This document shows positions 55,100-64,000 of a DNA stretch of 64,000 nucleotides, piece by piece. The stretch's first letter is position 1; each line of letters begins with the position of its first letter. A program made the position numbers and the translations under genes. Location of the stretch: NCBI GenBank assembly GCA_010093515.1, contig MU001688.1, forward strand, positions 373,394 through 437,393, written 5' to 3'. Under the pieces are notes generated by a model. The model did not search any database. It saw nothing but the letters and a program-made list of their open reading frames with translations, and was not told where the DNA came from. Origin of the DNA: Lineolata rhizophorae (Eukaryota > Ascomycota > Dothideomycetes > Lineolatales > Lineolataceae).

Positions 55100-58000
55100 C
55101 GCCCAATCGCTTTCAGAGTCCCCTGCCGCTGGGAGGGCCAAGTTTCTCCGATATGAGAGATATGAGAAGGAAGGCTATAAGATGGATGTCTCGGTGGACA
55201 GGAAGGGTTGCCTGCTCTGCAGAGGCGGGAGCGAAGGCTGTTTCTAGTTTTCTCGTTTTCGGTGTTAACTCTCTTTCCTTTTTCCATCTCGACGCGATCC
55301 GAAGAGGGTCGCGAAACGGTATTTCTCATCGACTTGATGACGGGAGGCTATTCAAAGATAACTTTAAATTCGTTCGGGGTGGCTTACAGTGTGCTATGGT
55401 CGCTTTTGACCGTTTCTTTTACTCCTCTCGCCCTCATTTCCTCCACGGCCCGCTTGGCCCTTGAGTTGTGATTCTTACTTGGGCATGCAAATCGTCAAAT
55501 GCAATCGGCGTCCGAGGCGCGAAGACGGTGACGAAATGTCGTCATCCGTTCAATTTGTCCGTAATGCCTCTTTTCTCTTTTGGTTGTCTCGCAGCTTTCA
55601 TCTCAGATGTAACGAAGAAAAATCAAAATGCTTCAACTGCTGTTATTCTTAGCTACAAGGCCTCCTAATTCGATGGCTGCACATTGTGGACGCGTGAGTT
55701 GTGCACAGACATGGCTGAGCGAGTCGAATAAGTAACTGATCATATTCATGCCTTGCGCATATCCTACGCCGTGTCTGCTCACTCGTCGTGTCAGCCTTGT
55801 TGTCTGCAGTAAAGGGGCGTTAAATGGAGCGGGCGGTCGTGCCTGCCCTAGCCACGCCTCCGGTCGAGATATGTACCGTGGTAGAGAAGCAATCACTTCC
55901 AAACTTTGGGCGCATGCCAATACCTTATCCGGAAATTCCACGTGGAGTGTGGCCCGAAGCCAACTCATGATGCTGCACGCAGCCAGTCGACTCTGCGGCA
56001 TGAATTCCTTTTACAGCCTACCATTTCATCCGATCGGCCCTTCCGCGGCGCTAGTACAAAGCATTGCTATCGACGCGTCCTGCAGACCATCCTTTCCACA
56101 TTATGCGCCAGAATAAGCGTCGATATCAGGCCTGATGCCGGCCAAGATGCCAAAGCTTGCATTTTCGGTGACGGAAGGCGGCGTTTTTCACGGTCGAAGA
56201 GTCACCCCCTGAGGCTCGAGCAGTGTCATTGACCGACATCGCCACGCGGATACTCTCGGGCGAAGTCGCATGTGCGCGGTAGGCAAACCCAATCGATGCC
56301 GCGCTAGGCTGCGGGTCGGGCTGTCGTGCCTTTGAAGACGCTCGATGGCCGTACCGCAGCGCGAGACGTGTTCGTGCTTTCTAGGAGCCGGAAGGCAGGA
56401 GCAGCAGCGAGGCCAGGGGCGCAAGAGAGTGCTGCCTCTTCCCACCCTGGCTCACCGAAATCCCCGGGAGTGCTGATTTGACTAAGTAAGCGTAGCAGTT
56501 ATGCCAACAACTCAGGCGTCAACAGAGCAGAGGCAAGGCCCAGACCGGACTCGCCGGCCCGTGTCCTCTTTCGACCAGCCTCTGCATGCCCGCGTCGCAT
56601 CTGAGTGCCCACGCAGTCAGCGCGCGACCCGGCGAGTGGCGGAGAGGTGACGCCTAGTCGCCTGCACGCCCGGCAAAGCAATGCCAAATCAGCCCAAACA
56701 AATGGGATGATACCTTCTTGCCTCCGCGGCCCACCCCGTTGCCCTCTCTTGCTGGGCCCCCGACCCAGCCCTGCAGGCCTAAAGTATGGTCTCCACTTTT
56801 CCGCGAGCTCTCGAGTGCCCTAGTTGCCAATGAAAACAACCAGAGACGATACGAGTGGACGAGAATGCCCTCATCCACTCGCAGCGCGATGTGAGGGGGC
56901 AATGGGGGAGGGGCCCTCCGAGAAGGCAGAAAACGTGTCGGCACCCGGAGCCTACGCCTTCGCGGCGCGCGTAAGTCCTGCCACACAAGTAAGTCTTCAG
57001 CTTTCTAACAGACAATTGTCAGTCGCCCCATAAAAAGCGGCAGACCTGCCTCTTCCACAAGGCAACGCTCGTCTGAGTTGCTGGGGGGGGGCTGCAAATG
57101 GCGACGGCCTGGCTCCCGGGCCCGGTCAGGGCGCATGCCGGTCTAGTCATCGAAAAGTCAACGTGGAGTGCGCCCACAAGCCCTAGCAGCGACCGACAGG
57201 CTCTTCGTTGGCATCGCAGACTCACCTAGTGCTCGGCCTAGTCTGGCGTGGATGGACTAGGGCGCGAAATAAGAAGGCGTAGGCCGGACAGCTGTACGTG
57301 GTGTCGAATCACCTGGTTAGCCCACGGCAAGGCCCTGTATAGGCAGGCGGCTGTATTATAAGCGGACGCGCCCCGGTGCGTGTCTATTACGGATAAGCTA
57401 GGATTCGTGGCGCCTTGGGAATCGTGTCATTTTGGTCGCGGGCGCGGGATTTGGAGGGGCTCGCGAGTAAGGAGACGGCTTACCGAGCCTAAAGGGGAAG
57501 TCAGGAGTAACGAAAACAAACCACCCGCCGATAACCACGAGTGAGATGCCGTCCTGATTGTGATGTCATCTGCTGCTTCTGTACAGGACACTTCACTTCG
57601 GTCGTCACGCGGGAGACGGTTCTGGAATGCGGCGCATCGGCCTTGGGGATTGTTTGATTCGGCTGGCTACCCGTAGTGATCCTCCAACGCCGGCGGGGAT
57701 ACGCTGCTGACGAGCCCACCATCGGCCGCAGCGGAACGCCCAGCAAGCCAATTCTCTGTCCGGCGACTCCTTGGCCGAGCATCCTCACTGCCGCTGGGCT
57801 TTCTTTCTTCCGGGTTCCAGCCTGGCCTCCCAGGCCGGCGCCATTCCTTTCCCCCTCTCGCGCGATGATCAGACGCTGCAGAGCATTGCCACCCCTGCGA
57901 TCTGCAAGCCACGACCCGCCCAACCGTGAAGAGAGAATTTCGGCCTCCCAGGGTACGTGCATCACAAAGGCGCCGGTCCAGGCTTCTTCAGGTCCGCCAC

Positions 58001-59385
58001 CTCATCGTGCCGGCCTCGTCCTGCTGCAAGTCACAGCGCCGTTGGGCGGAGGCGTCCCTTGCTTCTGGCGCGCCCATGCCGCCGCGACGCGCGCCCCGGG
58101 GCCGGCTCGCACTGTAGGGCTGCAAGCTCGTCGCTCCCCTTCCCGCCGCGTCCGTCGCGCCCGCCACGCGAGTCATGGCCGCGACGGCCACGGCACAGTC
58201 CGCGGCGCGCCCGGGCGCACGCCCGTCGTCCGCAACCGTCACCAGTCCGCCAGCCGGCCAGGCGGCGCGACAGGGGTGGCAGGCGTCCCATTCGCGCGCG
58301 CGGGGCCGGCGAACGGGATCGGTTAGGTACGGGCCGCACGACGCACGCGCGCCGACGCCCCCATGAGCCGCAGCCTGCGCATCCGCCGCGCGCGCTAGCC
58401 GCCCCGTTCGCATACAGACTTGGCCGCGGATTCGCCGGCGCGGGGGCAGCGCGCCCCTGGTGGGCGGGGCCGCGGGCGGTGGCGGCCGGGCCCGCGGGCG
58501 CTGTCTGGGGCTGCCGGTGCCAGGTGGGCCCGCCCGCCCGCTGCGAACGGCGCCGAGTCGGGGGTGCTTTCGGCGTGTTTCGGGGGCTGCGCGCGCCGCC
58601 CGGCCGCCGTGCGAAGGCGGGGCACCGTGCGCAAGGGCGTTGCCGGGCGCTCGTAGGGCTGGCTGCCTTCTTGCGGTTGCCTTCCTCTGCCCGCGGCGGG
58701 CGCGCGCGCCGCGGGCCCCCTGACGACATCAGTGATGAGTTGTTCCGTGAGTTGTCCATGCCACGAGGCAGGCCGAGGGGAGGGGTTGGCATGACGCGCT
58801 GGCCGTTGACGCAGGTCGCCCGTCGCTTCCGATGGTGCTGCGGTGCGGAGGTCGTCGATCGCCCGCGCGGCTTACTCCGTACACAGCCCACTGGTTTCTG
58901 CGCACGTCGGGTCCGCGACGCGGACCCAATGGGGCCCTCGCTGATGCCGGCGGAGCAGGATTTCCTGGTGGCCGGGTTGTCGCGGTGGCTTCAGTGACAC
59001 TCCTGGTCCGTCAAGGTCGAATGCGGTATAGCCTGGGATCTTAATAGTTCTTTCTATACATAAGCCATTGAGGGTGCAGCATCGCCATGCACTCCTGCAG
59101 ATTGACAGAGGGAACCAGAGCGGCGGCGCAAGTCTCTCCAGCTCGCTGTGAACATGCTTGCTCGTCATGGATGCCACATAAAAGTCGCAAACACATCATA
59201 ATAATGAGACACTCTAACACCCGAGAAATCACCTACCGAAGAATCGATCGCCGAAACGAAGAGGCCCTCCCGCGGAAGGCTCGGTTTCACTCGGTCGGCA
59301 ACCCGCAGACGCGCTAAGCGGTCTTGATCTGCCCTGTCGCAGCACCGAGTCATTGTCCCCGACAACAACGCCGCGACAACTCTGC
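55100..59385. other. 4.3-kb gene-free region
   Basis: No gene supported. 57.6-58.9 kb is very GC-rich and carries overlapping open frames on both strands (57957-58997 plus, 58031-58891 minus) with Arg/Ala/Pro-rich low-complexity products, which I treat as artefacts. The right end is the 3' flank of CYS4. Confidence 0.45.
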
Positions 59386-61222
59386 CTAAGCGCTCCCGTT
59401 CTGCTCCCGATGCCTCACTAGCCAGCTCAGCAAGTCGACCTTCGTCACAACCGCCACCGCCTTCATCGAACCCTGCTCGTTGCGTTCCGTGACAATTGCC
59501 GCGCTGTTCCACTCGAAAAAGCGACTGAGAGCACTGAGAGGCGTATCACGCGTAATCTCCACGAATTTACGCTGCTTCTCACCTTTCGTTGCCTTGCCCT
59601 CACCGTTGGCCGAAATCGATGGCGGCTCGCCTACCCACAAGTCCCTCGGGTCCGAAACAGTCTCCTTCATCTTCGCAAAGTCGAACATGACGTCTGACAC
59701 CGGGCTTCGCGGCGTCGCTCGACCCGAGCTGATATAGCTTAAGAGATTGCCTAGGGTCACTAGGCCCACAAGACGACTGCCGGTGGGACTAGTGACGGGC
59801 AGTTGATCGAAGCCCTTGTCACGCATCGTCTCAATGGCATCAGTGCACAAAGAGGTTGTCTGTACCGTAGTCACTGGTTTCAGGCGAAGGGTGCGGATTG
59901 TGGCGCCGCCAAAGGGATCTTTGGACTGAGTCTTCGATACAACGGGAGAAACAGGAGGCGTTGCCGGTAGAAGACCATTGGCAGCCAGCCAGTCGTCATC
60001 CACGAACTGTATTCGGTTAGTCTAGACAGGCCTCTGGCGAGCCGGGCGTGCTTTCGATTTGTGAAATGGGATACTCACTTTGCTCAAGTAGCTTCTGATA
60101 CTATCAGGGAGGACCACTACGACGACATCGTCCTTGCCTAGCCTAAGATCTTTCACCGCTCTCATCATTGCGGCCATTGCACTACCGCTACTTCCGCCTA
60201 CAAGTATACCCTCTTCTGCAATGAGCCTCCGGGCCAATTCGAACGACTCCATATCATCGGTCTTGTACCACTTGTCCACGGACTGCTGGTCCAACACGTC
60301 CGGGATGAAGTCGTACCCAATACCTTCGACCTTGTAGGGCTTGTTGATATACTCCACGTTGAGGCTGGGCGGCACCGCCAAAATCGATCCCTGCGGATCT
60401 GCCGCAACAACCGTAATGTTTGGATTGTGCTTCTTGAGGCCCCTCGCAAGCCCCGTTACCGTGCCACCGGTGCCTGCACCCGCGACCAAAGTAGTGATCT
60501 TACCGCCAGTCTGGGTCCAGATCTCCTCAGCTGTGCCATATTCATGGGCCAGCGGATTGTCGGGGTTGCCGTATTGGTCCAAGATGTGCGCATTCGGCAA
60601 CTCCTTCTGCAAGCGCCGAGCAACTCCGATGTGAGATTCGGGAGAATCATATGCCGCTTGCGTAGGCGTGCGGATGATTTCTGCACCGAGGGCACGCAGC
60701 ACGGCCACTTTCTCCGGCGACATCTTTTCCGGCAGTGTGATGATTGTCTTATATCCTGCGTTGGAAAATAGGCCAAGTTAGCGGAGAAAGATTCGCAATC
60801 GAGAAACCTGTATGAAGTCTCCCATCGTAGATATGGCTATGATAAGTTTCCTACGCACCTTTGACAGCTCCCACAAGGGCTAAACCTATACCTCTAAATG
60901 TCGCACATTTATCAGTATACCTTTGATGACCTAAGATTTTCTCGCGATCGCTGGACACATACGTGTTTCCACTCGTCGGTTCGATCAGGGTATCACCAGG
61001 CTTTATGCGACCTTGGCGCTCCGCCTCCTCGACCATGCGTAGTGCGATACGGTCCTTGACGCTGCCGCCAGCGTTGAACATCTCGAGCTTCGCGTAGACG
61101 GTCGCCTCGATGCCGGCGCTTTGCGGAATCCGATTCAACTTGACCAAAGGCGTGTTGCCAATTTGCTGCGTCACATCGCTCATGACCACGGGTGGGATCG
61201 CAGGTTGCGTCTTCGAAGCCAT
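59386..61222 (-). CDS. CYS4: cystathionine beta-synthase
   Basis: PLP enzyme that condenses serine and homocysteine to cystathionine, the first step of transsulfuration from methionine to cysteine. Four exons on the minus strand: 61222-60963, 60893-60859, 60755-60079 and 60006-59386, with introns of 69, 103 and 72 nt. All junctions keep frame; product 530 residues, normal for fungi. PLP-binding Lys lies in [13 protein letters not shown] (about residue 56). Substrate loops are [20 protein letters not shown] and [18 protein letters not shown]. The PLP-binding serine loop is [13 protein letters not shown]. The C-terminal regulatory half (from about 325) holds two CBS domains, [20 protein letters not shown] and [20 protein letters not shown]. 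There is no N-terminal heme-binding extension, as in yeast. Start at 61222 is the only ATG that gives a complete N-terminal beta-strand region. Confidence 0.95.
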
Positions 61223-63080
61223 AGCTGGATATGCCGCTGGTGTTTGCCCGGGCTGGATCGGAGAATGGTGAGATTGCAACGAGCGGCGGATTCCTAAGCA
61301 AGCAATGAGGCTGGATTGTATTCGCAACTAGTTTCCGGCAATGTAGTAGGCAAAAAGAATCAAGATTTCGAGTTTCGGTTGCGATGTTCTTTTCGGCACT
61401 GAAAAGGATTATTTGAGAGCGAGGGTTTCTGAAAGTGGCTCTGTGGCTGGCGAAGAAATTCCGGATGTGAGGGTTGCGTTGTCATTACCGGTTGGGCGCC
61501 GGTACCGGTGTGCCGCTTATAGCCGAGCGTTGGCGGCTCAGCCCTACGGCGAACCAGGGGCATCAGGGGCACATCCCAGATTCAAGATTTCTAGAACTCG
61601 GGTCCACGGTATGGATCCTCTTCAAGCCTCCACTTAAAAGACTAGAGACCGTTTCAGATTTCATATGCTATTTCGCTCTGCATCTACATGTTCCATGGTC
61701 AAAGCTGTCGGACTGCCTAGTTTCATAGCTGCATGCTGTCGGATCGCGGTAGAAATACCCGAGTACGCTCGATCCAAGGGGATACGCTATGTTGTGCTCT
61801 TAATCCCATCATCCCTTATATTACCACGTTCGAAGATGTCCAAGACATTTCTCCCCGATTGGAACATCCGCATCGAATGTGCACTTGGCAGCAGGCAGAC
61901 CAGCAACGAGTGGCCGGACACCCTGCGGCCAATCAACCTTGCAAAATCTGAGTCTCACGTAAAAGTGATCTTGTACCCGAGCGTGATTTGGAAAAGCTTA
62001 AGCTCATGTTTTCCATTTGATTACTAGTTGAATGTTCAGTAATCCGTTGGTCACTATCAGCGATTCCCTATGATGTTACGTCAAATCGATGACTAGCTGC
62101 TCAAGTCTTACGCACGATTTTGTTCTGCATGGCGAAGCAAAATTTCTATCTTCGCTCAAATCTTTCGTGGTGCTATGTAGGCCATAGAATCCTAATCTAA
62201 AAGGCAGGTTCTACCCTAACCATCTCTTAACGATCCGCAAATTTGTAGAGCATCCTGCCTCTCTACGCGCTAAATGATGATTGCGTAGTTACCTGCTATA
62301 TCAAGCAGCAGCAACAGCAGAAACACTCTGACTGAAAATTGAGTGTGAAGTTCTTTCCATTTAGTCTATGATATCGTACTTTGCCATTAGAACTACCGAT
62401 CTAATTCAACGCCACCGACTAGAAACGTTCACAATTGACAAGGACAATACTCTTCATGCACCTCGGCGAAGCCGGCCATGGCTAATTTATCTCGACCTCA
62501 AAAATATTTTGGCTATCAATATCAAACTCAACAAGCTTCTGCTCAAAGTCGATCCGCAAAACAGCGGCATCACATCTGAGCTAGGCCAGCAGGACCTACA
62601 CTGTCCATTCCAAGTTTATACACTTTCTCCGGGAAAAGGAACGAGTTCAGCGATATATATTTTCCCGGCGGTCGAACAACGCATATCTGATCGTGGTCAG
62701 ACAAGACATCGGCGGATGGCACATCTAGCGATGATTGGCTGTCGAGCTGTGGCCCCCACCCGTCCTCCCCATATAGGGACAGGGCAAAGTGCTAGAAAGC
62801 TCACTTCTGGAATGGCATCGCCAAGGCTTTTTAATTTACGCAGGCTTCAGGACCTGATATCTGTGCTCAGCTCCTCTGTGTTTAAGACCTTAAAATTATT
62901 AGTGCCAGATGCGAGATCATAAGGCTATTCCAGCTGCATACAGTATTCCATCTAGCACACCATGCAATATCAACAGATAGCTGTACAAGTGCATATTGCC
63001 AGAAATGGCTCTTTTCCAGTTTTGGAGGTTCATGGAGGTTCAACAGGGGTCCTATCACACTCCCGGAACGGCACCACCCT
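61223..63080. other. gene-free region between CYS4 and the SRP receptor gene
   Basis: The right of the CYS4 start is its promoter. A 184-codon frame with ATG (62368-62922, plus) is the longest in the stretch; its product has no signal peptide, domain or family I recognise, and I give it about 0.2 probability of being a gene. The rest is AT-rich with no features seen. Confidence 0.4.
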
Positions 63081-64000
63081 TCACAACTGCCTCCCAATCC
63101 ATTCCCACCACGCCTGCACATCCGGCCCACCCCCTCCAAGCACATTACCCCCCACCACCTCCACCAACACATCCACCTCCTCCATCTGCCGAAACTCGAA
63201 CCGGCCCTCACCGCCCTCACCTAACCACCCAGCATCCTCATCCTCCTCTGCCCTGCCGCCTTCGCCGCCGCCGCCCGAATCCAACAGGCCCTTCGCCCTA
63301 CTCTCGCGCACCCTGCCCACCTCGTCCTCCAGCGCCCTCGCCACCACCTTCGCCGGCGCCGCCGTGAACAAATCCATCTTGTTCGCCGCCACGAGCACGG
63401 GCACGGTACCCGGACCGCGGCTGGTGCGCGCGCGCGCGTGGCGCCGCTGCAGCGCGAGCAGGACGTCGTGGAGGTAGGCGGCGGCCTCGGCCAGGGAGTC
63501 GGAGCCCGGCGCCAGGCGGGCGGCGTCGACGACGAAGACGAGGGCGTGCGGGAAGGACGGCACCGTGGCCGACTTGGTCTTGGAGGCTGGCGGCGCAGAG
63601 AGCCGTGAGAGGGCATGGTGCCGCAGCTTGCCGTGGCCGGGCGTGTCGATCAGGGTGATGCGCCGCTGGGCGAGGAGCGTCGGGTCTTCGGTGGAGCGGT
63701 AGCGGTTCGATTCGGTGGTGATGGAGGGGGGTAGCGTAGCTGTGGCGGTGGCAGGGACTTGGGATATATGTGTTGGTGAGGGTGTTCCTCGTTCGAGCTG
63801 GTTGTTGGAAGGAGGTTAGTTGCTTTTTAGACTAGGGATGAGAGTTCGCTCATGGTATGGGTCGCGTGGCCCGAACCGGTTCCTCAAGTTTGGATCTTCA
63901 CAGGACAAAGCGTTGACTGGTGGAAGTTCGTACCTGCGTGAATAATGACGTCTTGCCTGAGCCGCTCGGCCCAAGTATGAGGAATGTGGGCAGTGTCTTA
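63081..64000 (-). CDS. SRP102: signal recognition particle receptor subunit beta (partial, 5' end beyond window)
   Basis: ER-membrane GTPase that anchors the SRP receptor alpha subunit during cotranslational targeting. The 5' part visible is an exon running in from 64000 to 63934 (KTLPTFLILGPSGSGKTSL with FTQ), then a 136-nt intron (63933-63798, branch CAACTAACC), then the terminal exon 63797-63081. Frame continuity is exact; about 260 residues are visible. Small-GTPase motifs: P-loop GPSGSGKTS (G1), LERGTPSPTHISQVPA (switch region), DTPGHGKLRHH (G3) and AANKMD (G4). Between G4 and the C-terminus is a Gly/Glu-rich insert. The family's N-terminal transmembrane anchor must lie beyond the right edge. 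The last exon is GC-rich, which leaves unrelated open frames on the opposite strand. Confidence 0.92.

Noticed and set aside
57957-58997. 346-codon frame (plus) with a 286-codon frame opposite (minus)
   Set aside because: Both are low-complexity Arg/Ala/Pro products of GC-rich DNA, and the long one does not begin with ATG.
62368-62922. 184-codon ATG frame as a gene
   Set aside because: No family, domain or splice evidence; AT-rich surroundings allow such a frame by chance. Left as a low-probability note in the intergenic entry.

Overview
This window looks like nuclear DNA of a filamentous ascomycete, most likely a Sordariomycete. I infer this from the short spliceosomal introns (about 49-300 nt) with CTAAC/CTGAC-type branch points and AG acceptors, the family signatures of the genes, stop-riddled transposon relics that look RIP-mutated, and Pezizomycotina-specific families. 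No bacterial-type operon, CRISPR array, tRNA or rRNA gene was recognised.

Layout. (1) 1-16 kb is a decayed accessory region. It holds a pogo/Fot-type transposase cut by the left edge, a copia-type gag fragment, a Ty3/gypsy reverse-transcriptase relic, three kinase-like genes in different states of decay (1945-2692, 7874-8671, 11104-12503), a broken gene carrying a fungal PD-(D/E)XK-like family signature, and two or more unrecognised decayed genes. One intact housekeeping gene, glutamate 5-kinase PRO1 (4798-6284, minus), sits inside it. (2) 16.1-18.7 kb: the mitochondrial processing protease ATP23 (plus) converges on an Aurora kinase (minus). (3) 18.7-24.9 kb: a very long, partly GC-rich gene-free stretch leads to the signalling mucin MSB2 (24888-28556, plus). 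(4) 30.2-33.2 kb: coatomer beta-prime SEC27, eight exons. (5) 33.2-36.5 kb: decayed DNA with an L-domain cell-wall-protein relic, a 144-bp palindromic element and a Tc1/mariner relic. (6) 36.6-41.5 kb: a beta-hydroxyacid dehydrogenase, KRR1 (ribosome biogenesis, with a GC-AG intron) and a rhodopsin-type seven-helix membrane protein. (7) 41.5-59.4 kb: sparse; a conserved 509-residue fungal protein of unknown function and a 109-residue protein with a double-stranded-RNA-binding-like region, separated by long intergenic DNA. (8) 59.4-64.0 kb: cystathionine beta-synthase CYS4 and the SRP receptor beta subunit, which runs off the right edge.

The intact genes do not form one pathway. They are ordinary housekeeping functions (proline synthesis, transsulfuration, ER targeting, COPI transport, mitosis, ribosome assembly, mitochondrial proteolysis) plus one signalling sensor (MSB2, upstream of filamentation/pathogenicity MAP kinase signalling in related fungi). 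Exon boundaries were worked out by reading splice signals and checking frame continuity across every junction. Many nominal start codons in GC-rich stretches are not real genes. I did not find a convincing new biological system; the most unusual region is the decayed, kinase-rich 1-16 kb stretch.
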